This document shows, in pieces, positions 53,197 to 60,159 of a stretch of 60,159 bases of DNA. Origin of the DNA: Thermomonas sp. (GTDB taxonomy: Bacteria > Pseudomonadota > Gammaproteobacteria > Xanthomonadales > Xanthomonadaceae). The notes below the pieces were generated by a model. It did not search any database and was not told where the DNA came from. It saw only the letters and a program-made list of their open reading frames with translations. The stretch is taken from positions 1 to 60,159 of the forward strand of contig NZ_JAHRWW010000030.1 of assembly GCF_019104945.1 (NCBI RefSeq), read 5' to 3'. The position numbers and the translations under genes were made by a program. Numbering within the stretch: the first letter of the stretch is position 1; each line of letters begins with the position of its first letter.

Positions 53197-53852
53197 GTGC
53201 AGGGCTACAGCGGCAGCCGCGGTTGATCACCTTAGAAGGCGGCGAAGGCGCAGGCAAAAGCACGGTGCTACACGCGCTGCGTGACGCTTTGCTTCAAGAG
53301 GGCTGCGAAGTGGTGTGTACCCGCGAGCCGGGCGGCACGCCGTTTGCCGAACGCATTCGCGGCCTGCTATTGGAGGCGGGCGATGAACCCGTGCACGAAC
53401 GCTGCGAGCTGCTCTTGATGTTTGCCGCACGCGCGCAGCATGTGCAGCAGAAAATTTTGCCTGCCTTGGCACGTGGTGCATGGGTAATTAGCGATCGCTT
53501 TACCGATTCAAGCTATGCCTATCAAGGCGCAGCGCGCAGCATGGATATGGGGTTTATTGCCGAGCTGGAACGGCGCGCGGTGGGCATTGAGCCGGGCCTA
53601 ACTCTACTGCTCGATATTGATGTGACCCATGCACGCCAACGCACACGCGGACGCGATTTGCTTAACGGGCAATCCCCTGACCGAATCGAGCGTGAGCGCG
53701 ACGATTTTTTTGAACGCGTGCGTGCAGGGTTCTTGGTGCGTGCGCAGCAGCACCCGGAGCGGATTCGCCTAGTTGACGCAGGTGCAGATCAAGCAACCGT
53801 TGCTGCAGCTGCACTGGCTGCCCTGACGCACTACCGCAAAGGCATGAAATGA
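53193..53852 (+). CDS. tmk: Thymidylate kinase
   Basis: A 219-residue dTMP kinase. P-loop ITLEGGEGAGKSTVLHAL, the DRF-type motif VISDRFTDSSYAYQGAAR, and the TREPGGTPFAERIRGLLL loop. It starts at GTG 53193 within the mltG stop and overlaps holB by four bases. Confidence 0.96.
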   Translation: MSAGLQRQPRLITLEGGEGAGKSTVLHALRDALLQEGCEVVCTREPGGTPFAERIRGLLLEAGDEPVHERCELLLMFAARAQHVQQKILPALARGAWVISDRFTDSSYAYQGAARSMDMGFIAELERRAVGIEPGLTLLLDIDVTHARQRTRGRDLLNGQSPDRIERERDDFFERVRAGFLVRAQQHPERIRLVDAGADQATVAAAALAALTHYRKGMK

Positions 53853-54856
53853 GCCTGCTTCCGCCACTCAGCCCTTGGCAGCAGCGCGCCTACGAGCAGG
53901 CATGCGGCACCATGCGCGCTGGATATTTTGGCCATGCCACCTTGATTGTGGGGCCGGAGCATATTGGCAAACGCCTGTTTGCCGAGCATCTGGCGAGGCG
54001 TGTGCTGTGCCTGTCGCCGCTGGCCGATGGTGAAGCATGCGGAACCTGTAAAAGCTGCCATCTATTTGCTTCGCGCGCGCAGATGGAGCCGCTGGAAGTG
54101 CGTCCGGATGGCGCGCCTTCGCATCCGTGGGGGCATAGTGCGCACCCAGATCTTCTGTTTGTTGGTTATGAGAACAACACAAAAACCGGCAAGCCGCGCA
54201 GTGAGTTGGTGATCGAGCAAATTCGCGGTATTTCCGACAAGCTGGGGCTCACCTCGCAATTGGGTGGTGCGCAGGTGGTGATTGTGGACCCCACCGATGC
54301 GATCAATTGGAACGCCTTCAACGCGTTGCTCAAAACATTAGAAGAGCCGCAGCCCGGCCGCTACCTGTGGCTGCTGGCTTCCAATCTGGCGCGATTGCCC
54401 GCCACGATCCGCAGCCGCTGTCAGCGTTTGGAACTGCGCCTGCCGCCGCGTGATGAGGCATTGCAGTGGCTGCAGACACGCGGGCACCAGGTCAGTTTGG
54501 CAGAAGAAGCACTGGACGCCGCACGCGGCCACCCTGGTTTGGCCGATGCGTGGATCACCGGCGATGGCCTTGCATTGCGCCGCGATGTGCAGAAAGACGC
54601 ACAAGCCCTGCAGCGCGGGCAGGCGGAGGCTTTGGAAGTGGCGCAGCGCTGGGCCGCAGACGGGCGTGCCCCCGAACGGCTACGACATTTGGCAGAATTA
54701 GTACTGCAGCAGGCTTCGGGCTTGACCGACGCCGGTGCAGCCCGCACCCTAGCGGAACGTTTCGACGCCGCCAATCGTGCACGTGGCTTACTCAGTACGA
54801 CGGTACGTGCGGATTTAGCGATAATGGAAGCGCTGCTGGGGTGGCGTGCGAAATAA
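53849..54856 (+). CDS. holB: DNA polymerase III delta' subunit
   Basis: A 335-residue clamp-loader subunit. P-loop-like VGPEHIGKRLFAEHLARRVLC, zinc site CGTCKSCHLF, the VEQI-type [72 protein letters not shown] segment with the SRC motif. It follows tmk, the conserved order. The end overlaps the upstream frame of the pilZ gene but not its chosen start. Confidence 0.95.
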   Translation: MSLLPPLSPWQQRAYEQACGTMRAGYFGHATLIVGPEHIGKRLFAEHLARRVLCLSPLADGEACGTCKSCHLFASRAQMEPLEVRPDGAPSHPWGHSAHPDLLFVGYENNTKTGKPRSELVIEQIRGISDKLGLTSQLGGAQVVIVDPTDAINWNAFNALLKTLEEPQPGRYLWLLASNLARLPATIRSRCQRLELRLPPRDEALQWLQTRGHQVSLAEEALDAARGHPGLADAWITGDGLALRRDVQKDAQALQRGQAEALEVAQRWAADGRAPERLRHLAELVLQQASGLTDAGAARTLAERFDAANRARGLLSTTVRADLAIMEALLGWRAK

Positions 54857-54893
54857 AACAGCGAGCAACATAGAGCGGATAAAGGAACAGGGA

Positions 54894-55253
54894 ATGAGTG
54901 CAGGAGCAGGTGCGGCGCGGCAAGGTATTTTGTCGCTGTCGATCAAAGATAAAGCGGCGCTGTATAACGCCTATATGCCTTTCATTCGTCAGGGTGGAAT
55001 TTTCGTGCCGACCACGCGCCGTTACTTCATCGGCGACGAAGTGTTCCTGCTCTTGGTGCTGCCTGACTCTTCTGAACGGTTGCCGGTAGCGGGTAAAGTG
55101 GTGTGGATCACCCCCACAGGTGCGCAGGGCAATCGTACGGCGGGCATTGGCGTGCAGTTTGCTGAAACCGCCGAAGGTGAGGCGGTGCGCAGTAAGATCG
55201 AAACGACCCTGGCCGGCACGCTCAATGCCGACCAGCCGACACAGACGATGTAA
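54894..55253 (+). CDS. pilZ: PilZ-domain protein of type IV pilus assembly
   Basis: A 119-residue protein matching PilZ: GILSLSIKDKAALYNAYMPFIRQGGIFVPTTRRYFIGDEVFLLLVLPDS and AGKVVWITPTGAQGNRTAGIGVQF. It lacks the RxxxR c-di-GMP motif, as does Pseudomonas PilZ proper. The holB-pilZ order is the usual one. ATG 54894 follows AAAGGAACAGGGA; an upstream ATG at 54846 inside holB is rejected. Confidence 0.93.
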   Translation: MSAGAGAARQGILSLSIKDKAALYNAYMPFIRQGGIFVPTTRRYFIGDEVFLLLVLPDSSERLPVAGKVVWITPTGAQGNRTAGIGVQFAETAEGEAVRSKIETTLAGTLNADQPTQTM

Positions 55254-55257
55254 GGCT

Positions 55258-55277
55258 CCGCCGGGTTATTCCGGCGG
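55258..55277. terminator. Hairpin between convergent pilZ and fadJ
   Basis: CCGCCGG and CCGGCGG form a 7-bp stem around GTTATT. It spans the gap between convergent genes and includes the last codons of the minus-strand gene. There is no T-tract, so it may be a weak or Rho-aided terminator. Confidence 0.4.
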
Positions 55278-57356
55278 CGTCTGCAAAATAACCGCGTCCC
55301 AACCCGGGCGCGGCGCAAAGCGTTCGCCGTGGCGGGCTTGAAGTAGCTTCAAACGAGCAAGCAAGGCATCAACGCCGGTGGCGCGAATGTGTTGAATCGG
55401 GCCGCCGCGGAATGGCGCAAAGCCGGTGCCGAAAATGACCCCCGCGTCGAGCAGGTCGGCATCGCTCACCACGCCTGCATGCAGACAGGCAACGGCTTCA
55501 TTGAGTAGCGGCAGAATTAGCCGATCTTGCAGATCCTCGGGCGCGTTGTAACCCGCAGGCAGCTCGGGTTTCACCGCCTTGCCGTTTTCCCAGCGGTAAA
55601 TGCCTTGGCCGTCTTTTTTACCGCGCTTGCCCGCTTCCACCGTGGCCAGCGCCGCCGGAACTTCAAGGCCAAGGAACGGTGCCAGCTCTTTGCCAACGCT
55701 GGCGGCAACGTCTAGGCCAACCGTGTCCAATAGTTCAATCGGCCCCATCGGCATGCCAAACGCCACCGCTGCTTTGTCGATGGCCGGGCCGGGGATGCCT
55801 TCTGCATACGCCTTGGCGGCTTCGAGCATGTAAGGAAAGAGCACGCGGTTGACCAAGAAACCGGGCGTACCTGCCACCGGCACGGGGAACTTACCCAGTG
55901 CTTTGCAAAACGCGGCCAAACGGCGTTCGGTTTCAGGCGCCATCGCGTCGTGATGAATGATCTCCACCAAAGGCATCTGCGCCACCGGGTTGAAGTAGTG
56001 CAGGCCTGCAAATTGAGCGGGGCGGGCGATATGGCCGCGCAGCTCGTCAAGTGGGATTGACGAGGTATTGGTTGTCAGCAGCGCGTCTGCCTTGAGCTTG
56101 GGCTCTACCGTGTTGTAGAGATCGCGCTTGGCGTCGGGGTTTTCGATGATCGCTTCAATCACAAGGTCGGCATTGGCAACGCCGTCGCCGTTGAGATCAG
56201 ACTTCAGTCGGTTCGCCACTTCGGGGCGCTTGCTGGGGTCTTTGACCTTCTTTTCGAATAGAACCTGCGCGCGCTGCAACGCGCCGTCAATAAAGCGCTG
56301 CTCGCGGTCTTGCAGGGTGACATCGAAGCCTTTGTAGGCGGCAAATGCGGCAATATCGCCGCCCATCACGCCTGCACCCACGACGTGCACACGCTGGATG
56401 CCTGCATCACCCTTGCCTAGCGCCTTCATGCGCTCGGTGAGGAAGAAAATGCGGATCAGGTTGCGCGCGGTACTGCTGCCCGCCAGTTTGACCACGGCGC
56501 GACGCTCGGCAGCAAGGCGGGCGGAAATGCCTTGCCCGCCGCTACGCTGCCAGGTGGAGATCAGCGCATAGGGCGCAGGGTAGTGGTCTTTCTTGGCCTT
56601 GCGTGCCACCTGTTTGATCATCTGCGGGGCCAGTAGTTTGCGCGCAAGCCACGTATTGCTGCCCCAGCCGAGCGCGCGCTGCTTGAGTGGGCGCGTGGTG
56701 CCGCGCAGCGCCAGTGCGGCGGCGCTGTCAATCAGTACCGGCAGGTCCACCACTTTATCGACAAGGCCAATGCCGCGCGCGGCCTTAGCACTGAGCGCCC
56801 GCCCGGTGAGCATCATGTCCATCGCCGCCGGCGCGCCGACAAGACGCGGCAAGCGCGCGCTGCCGCCCCAGCCTGGGAAAATGCCAAGCTGCGTTTCTGG
56901 CAGGCCAATTCGGGTAGAGGCGTCGCTGCTGGCCACGCGATAACGGCAGGCCAGTGAAATTTCGGTGCCGCCGCCCATGCAAAACCCGTGGATCGCGGCT
57001 ACCGTGGGGCAGGGCAGTTCGGCCAGTTTTTGGAAGGTGGCCTGACCGCGGCGAATGGCATCGTTTACCGTGCCTTTGCGGTCGTAGTCTTGAAACTCTT
57101 TCAAGTCAGCACCGGCAATGAAACCACTGGTTTTGCCGGAGGCGATCACCAGCGCTTTGGGTGGATCGATGACGATGCGCTCAAGCGCAACCCCTAGCTC
57201 GATCAGTGCGGCCTGTGAGAAGGCGTTGACGGCGGCGTTTTCGCGGTCGAAATAGAGCACGAGTGCGCCATCGTCGCGGAGTTCGGTGCGCCAGTGGTGA
57301 AGCTGTAGTCCAGCGAAGCGATTGGGGGAAAGATCGGCCATGAGAAGGTCGTCCAT
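55266..57356 (-). CDS. fadJ: Multifunctional enoyl-CoA hydratase/3-hydroxyacyl-CoA dehydrogenase
   Basis: A 696-residue two-part beta-oxidation enzyme. The N-terminal crotonase half has FIAGADLKEF, GFCMGGGTEISLACRYRVA and GLPETQLGIFPGWGG with the two catalytic Glu. The C-terminal half has the NAD site VHVVGAGVMGGDIAAFAAYKG, TNTSSIPLDELRG, AGLHYFNPVAQMPLVEIIHH and GFLVNRVLFPYMLEAAK. Length and form fit FadJ/FadB alpha subunits. No thiolase gene is next to it. ATG 57356 or 57341 may be the start; neither has a clear ribosome site. Confidence 0.92.
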   Translation of the reverse strand: MDDLLMADLSPNRFAGLQLHHWRTELRDDGALVLYFDRENAAVNAFSQAALIELGVALERIVIDPPKALVIASGKTSGFIAGADLKEFQDYDRKGTVNDAIRRGQATFQKLAELPCPTVAAIHGFCMGGGTEISLACRYRVASSDASTRIGLPETQLGIFPGWGGSARLPRLVGAPAAMDMMLTGRALSAKAARGIGLVDKVVDLPVLIDSAAALALRGTTRPLKQRALGWGSNTWLARKLLAPQMIKQVARKAKKDHYPAPYALISTWQRSGGQGISARLAAERRAVVKLAGSSTARNLIRIFFLTERMKALGKGDAGIQRVHVVGAGVMGGDIAAFAAYKGFDVTLQDREQRFIDGALQRAQVLFEKKVKDPSKRPEVANRLKSDLNGDGVANADLVIEAIIENPDAKRDLYNTVEPKLKADALLTTNTSSIPLDELRGHIARPAQFAGLHYFNPVAQMPLVEIIHHDAMAPETERRLAAFCKALGKFPVPVAGTPGFLVNRVLFPYMLEAAKAYAEGIPGPAIDKAAVAFGMPMGPIELLDTVGLDVAASVGKELAPFLGLEVPAALATVEAGKRGKKDGQGIYRWENGKAVKPELPAGYNAPEDLQDRLILPLLNEAVACLHAGVVSDADLLDAGVIFGTGFAPFRGGPIQHIRATGVDALLARLKLLQARHGERFAPRPGWDAVILQTPPE

Positions 57357-57434
57357 ACCATGAGGGATGGTCTATCGTAGCCCGGTAGAACTTGAATAAT
57401 TGTCTAATTGCCATCATTTCTGAACCGGGAGCGA

Positions 57435-57463
57435 GGAACTTCCCTATTCAAACTTGGTCATAA
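57435..57463 (+). promoter_or_regulatory. Sigma-E-type promoter of rpoE
   Basis: GGAACTT (57435-57441), 16 bases, then TCATAA (57458-57463). This matches the sigma-E consensus GGAACTT-N16-TCTGA closely and lies 37 bases before the rpoE ATG, which suggests autoregulation of the rpoE-rseA-degP locus. Confidence 0.75.
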
Positions 57464-57499
57464 CGCCCGGAAGCACTGGGCTAACAGGAGCGCGGTGCA

Positions 57500-58120
57500 A
57501 TGACGGAGGATCGGGTGTCGCAAGCGCTGGATCAAGATCTCGTGGCAAGGGTGCAGCGTGGCGAAGCCGCCGCGTTTGACCTGCTTGTGCGCAAATACCA
57601 GCACCGCGTGGCGGCCGTGATTTCGCGCTATATCCGCGACTGGTCAGAGGTGCAGGACGTGGCTCAGGACACGTTTATTCGCGCTTACCGCGCTATTGGC
57701 AATTTTCGCGGAGATGCGCAATTTTCAACGTGGCTGCACACCATTGCCGTCAATACCGCGAAAAACCACTTAGCCACGCTGGGGCGGCGCCCGCCGAACG
57801 AAGACGTGGATATCGGCGATGCAGAGCTGTTCGATTCCGGCGTTCAACTGCGTGATAACGACACCCCCGAACGAGAATTGATGCGTCAGCAGTTGGAACA
57901 AACCGTGCTGGATGCGGTCGAAGCATTGCCGGTGGATCTGCGCGATGCGATTACCTTCCGCGAAGTGGACGGTTTGAGCTATGAGGAAATCGCCGAACGG
58001 ATGCACTGCCCCATCGGCACCGTGCGCTCGCGCATTTTTCGTGCACGCGAAGCCATCGATGCGCGTATGCGCCCCTTGATGGATCACGACTCTCTTTCCA
58101 AACATTCGCAAGCCTCATGA
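57500..58120 (+). CDS. rpoE: RNA polymerase sigma factor RpoE (sigma-24)
   Basis: A 206-residue ECF sigma factor that directs the envelope-stress response. Region 2: FDLLVRKYQHRVAAVISRYIRDWSEVQDVAQDTFIRAYRAIGNFRGDAQFSTWLHTIAVNTAKNHL. Region 4: LRDAITFREVDGLSYEEIAERMHCPIGTVRSRIFRAREAI. The stop overlaps the rseA start by four bases (ATGA). Confidence 0.97.
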   Translation: MTEDRVSQALDQDLVARVQRGEAAAFDLLVRKYQHRVAAVISRYIRDWSEVQDVAQDTFIRAYRAIGNFRGDAQFSTWLHTIAVNTAKNHLATLGRRPPNEDVDIGDAELFDSGVQLRDNDTPERELMRQQLEQTVLDAVEALPVDLRDAITFREVDGLSYEEIAERMHCPIGTVRSRIFRAREAIDARMRPLMDHDSLSKHSQAS

Positions 58121-58998
58121 ACAACGATACCGACCGTTACTCTCATGACCTCACCCACCTCAGCAGCCGCGAGCAGCTGTCGGCGCTGATGGACGGTGCA
58201 TTGCCAGAAGATCAAACCCGTTTCCTGCTGCGCCGTTTGCAGCACGATGTGGAACTCACCGAAAGCTGGGACTGCTGGCGCATGGCGGGTGAAGTGATGC
58301 GCGGCGTAACACCCACGCAGCGCCTGCCGTCTGACTTTGCCAGCAAGGTGTCGGCTGCACTCCATGGCAGCGCTCCGGCTGTGCAGGTGAGCCCGCGTCA
58401 GCCTAAGCGCTTACCCGTATGGGTGCATTGGAGTGGCGGTGCAGCAGTGGCTGCGGCGTTGGCGCTGGTGGCGGTGATGGTGCGCCCAGCGGCCGATGTC
58501 GCGCCGCCTCCTGCGCAGGTTGCGCAAGCGGCCCCGGCTGCGCCGGTACACCCAGAAAAAGCCCCTGTTCCGCAGGCACCTGCACCGGCCGCACTGGCGG
58601 ATTCGTCTGAAGTGCTTGCGGCCGCAGCCGCTGTGGCTGAACGCCCGGCTCGGCGGGCCGCGTCGCGCACGTCGCCGCGTGAGGTCGCAACACCAGTGCC
58701 TGCAGTGCTGCAGGAAGCGCCCCAGCAATTTGCAAAGGCTGAAATTGCTGCACCAGTGGCAAGTGCAGCACACACCGCTTCTGCAAACGACGACATCGTG
58801 ACCAAGCCTTGGCCGCGTTCGGCGCTGCCGCAGTTTGGCAATAGCGGCAGCATGGCGGTGGGTTTTGGTAATGGTCAGCCGCATACGACGCGCAGTAACC
58901 CGTTTATCCCGCCTATTTTTGCAGCACCGCCCAAATTATTGAGCGAGCCTGCACAAACCGAACCGTCTGAGCCGCAGCCGCAGCCGCAGCAGCCCTAA
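58117..58998 (+). CDS. rseA: Anti-sigma-E factor RseA
   Basis: A 293-residue membrane protein. The N-terminal cytoplasmic domain (REQLSALMDGALPEDQTRFLLRRLQHDVELTESWDCWRMAGEVMRG) is the sigma-binding RseA_N domain. One membrane helix (WSGGAAVAAALALVAVMV) is followed by a long Ala/Pro/Gln-rich periplasmic part ending in QPQPQQP. In stress it is cut by site-1 and site-2 proteases to free RpoE. No rseB follows. Confidence 0.92.
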   Translation: MNNDTDRYSHDLTHLSSREQLSALMDGALPEDQTRFLLRRLQHDVELTESWDCWRMAGEVMRGVTPTQRLPSDFASKVSAALHGSAPAVQVSPRQPKRLPVWVHWSGGAAVAAALALVAVMVRPAADVAPPPAQVAQAAPAAPVHPEKAPVPQAPAPAALADSSEVLAAAAAVAERPARRAASRTSPREVATPVPAVLQEAPQQFAKAEIAAPVASAAHTASANDDIVTKPWPRSALPQFGNSGSMAVGFGNGQPHTTRSNPFIPPIFAAPPKLLSEPAQTEPSEPQPQPQQP

Positions 58999-59074
58999 TG
59001 CCGCAGTGCTTGGCTGGCCATTGGCCTCTCGTTCGATTTCTTTTTTTTTGATCCATTGATAAGGATGCTCTGTC

Positions 59075-60159
59075 ATGCCTGTGACCAAGACCTTTACCTT
59101 ACGCCCCCTATTGCTCACCACCGCGCTTGCTGTTGCGGGTGTGGTGGCCTGCAGCGGGCAAAATGCCGCGAATGCGCAAACCCCGTTAGCTACCCAGCAG
59201 GCGGCGCCTGCGCCCGAACTCGTGGCGGGGTTGCCGGACTTCACGCGTCTGGTGGAGCAGGTGGGGCCTGCGGTTGTGAGCGTGCAAGCGGAAATTGGCA
59301 GCAAGCCGCAAAAGACCGGCCGCTTGCAGCAGATCGACCCCAATCAAGAAGGGGATGACGAAATTCCAGAATTCTTCCGCCGCTTCTTTGGGCCGGGGAT
59401 CTCGCCCATGCCGGGGATGCCCGGACAGCCGAACATGCGTCCGCGCGGCACACCGCTGGGAACCGGGTTCATTATTTCAGCAGATGGCTACATTCTGACT
59501 AACCACCATGTGATCGATGGGGCCGACACCGTGCGCGTCAAACTCTCCGACCGCCGCGAGCTGACTGCCAAAGTGGTGGGCAGCGATCCACAGTCCGACG
59601 TTGCTTTACTCAAAGTCACGGCGAAAGATCTGCCGGTGATGCGTATCGGCGACTCTAGTTTGATCAAACCGGGGCAGTGGGTGGTGGCCATCGGTTCGCC
59701 GTTTGGGCTGGATCATTCGGTGACCGCTGGCATCGTTAGCGCGGTGGGGCGCTCAAACCCCGGTTCGGACCAACGCTATGTGCCGTTTATTCAGACCGAC
59801 GTGGCAATTAACCGCGGTAATTCCGGTGGTCCCTTGCTCAATACGCGCGGGCAGGTGGTGGGTATCAACTCGCAAATTTTCAGTAATTCCGGCGGCTATC
59901 AAGGCATTAGCTTCGCCATTCCAATTGATGTGGCGATGAATGCCGTGCAGCAGCTCAAGGCCACCGGCAAGGTGACGCGCGGGCAACTGGGCGTGCAGAT
60001 CCAAGGTTTAAGCCGTGACGCGGCCAAGGCACTGGGGCTGGATGATGCCAACGGCGCGCTGGTGTCGGGCGTGGAGCCGGGAAGCGCCGCCGAGCGCGCG
60101 GGCATTATGCGGCAGGACGTCATCCGTAAGGTCAACGGCCAGCCGGTATTTGAATCCAG
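59075..60159 (+). CDS. degP: Periplasmic serine protease DegP/MucD, 3' end outside window
   Basis: 361 codons of a HtrA protease. The N-terminus (PLLLTTALAVAGVVACSG) is a signal peptide with a possible VVAC lipobox. Triad: His 145 in TNHHVI, Asp 175 in SDVALLKV, Ser 250 in GNSGGPLL. A PDZ domain starts near 310 (GQLGVQIQGLSRDAAKALGL; GALVSGVEPGSAAERAGI). The window ends inside PDZ1. As the third gene of the rpoE locus it would clear misfolded envelope proteins. Confidence 0.96.
   Translation, partial: MPVTKTFTLRPLLLTTALAVAGVVACSGQNAANAQTPLATQQAAPAPELVAGLPDFTRLVEQVGPAVVSVQAEIGSKPQKTGRLQQIDPNQEGDDEIPEFFRRFFGPGISPMPGMPGQPNMRPRGTPLGTGFIISADGYILTNHHVIDGADTVRVKLSDRRELTAKVVGSDPQSDVALLKVTAKDLPVMRIGDSSLIKPGQWVVAIGSPFGLDHSVTAGIVSAVGRSNPGSDQRYVPFIQTDVAINRGNSGGPLLNTRGQVVGINSQIFSNSGGYQGISFAIPIDVAMNAVQQLKATGKVTRGQLGVQIQGLSRDAAKALGLDDANGALVSGVEPGSAAERAGIMRQDVIRKVNGQPVFES

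Noticed and set aside
58500-58998. Repeats in the 3' half of rseA
   Set aside because: Ala/Pro/Gln low-complexity coding sequence in a periplasmic linker, not a DNA repeat array.

Overview
The window looks like chromosome of a gammaproteobacterium, most likely of the order Xanthomonadales. This is inferred from gene order and protein resemblance, not from a search. The telling blocks are yceD-rpmF-fabH-fabD-fabG-acpP-fabF-pabB-pabC-mltG-tmk-holB-pilZ, rpoE-rseA-degP without rseB, dnaX-ybaB-recR, and a KdkA Kdo kinase next to a family-9 glycosyltransferase and a DUF6165 gene. Most genes are tightly packed with overlapping stop and start codons.

Layout. 1-14.4 kb is the distal half of a type VI secretion (T6SS) cluster: the end of tssB, then tssC, hcp, tssE, tssF, tssG, tssH (clpV), an unrecognised 116-residue gene, vgrG with a C-terminal adaptor-like tail, a probable toxin and its likely immunity gene. 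14.5-17.1 kb holds tRNA-Leu(CAG), lipopolysaccharide-core genes and the 4.5S signal recognition particle RNA. 17.2-24.0 kb is an AraC-type regulator followed by a compact sugar/redox operon: lipoprotein cytochrome c, Tat-exported lactone oxidase, family-1 glycosidase, MFS transporter and a Tat-exported PLP-fold enzyme.

24.7-33.1 kb is the accessory region, next to tRNA-Ser(GGA). Its left part is a three-gene minus-strand operon: dinD, a phosphoribosyltransferase-like protein and a NADAR-domain protein. I regard this as the best candidate for an undescribed conflict or DNA-repair system. Its right part is a complete 5.6-kb integrative element bounded by 15-bp direct repeats made of the tRNA-Ser 3' end. 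It carries an integrase, paired arm-type repeats near both ends, an AlpA-like protein, a PrimPol/RecA-like replication protein whose 3' end holds iteron-like repeats, and no virion genes. It therefore resembles a phage satellite.

33.2-60.2 kb is core chromosome: dnaX-ybaB-recR, a HIT protein, a large MASE3-like/PAS/GGDEF/EAL protein, a minus-strand moxR-DUF58-transglutaminase group with maf, the fatty-acid and folate gene run, a fadJ-type beta-oxidation gene, and the sigma-E locus with its own sigma-E-like promoter, running into a degP gene cut by the window end.
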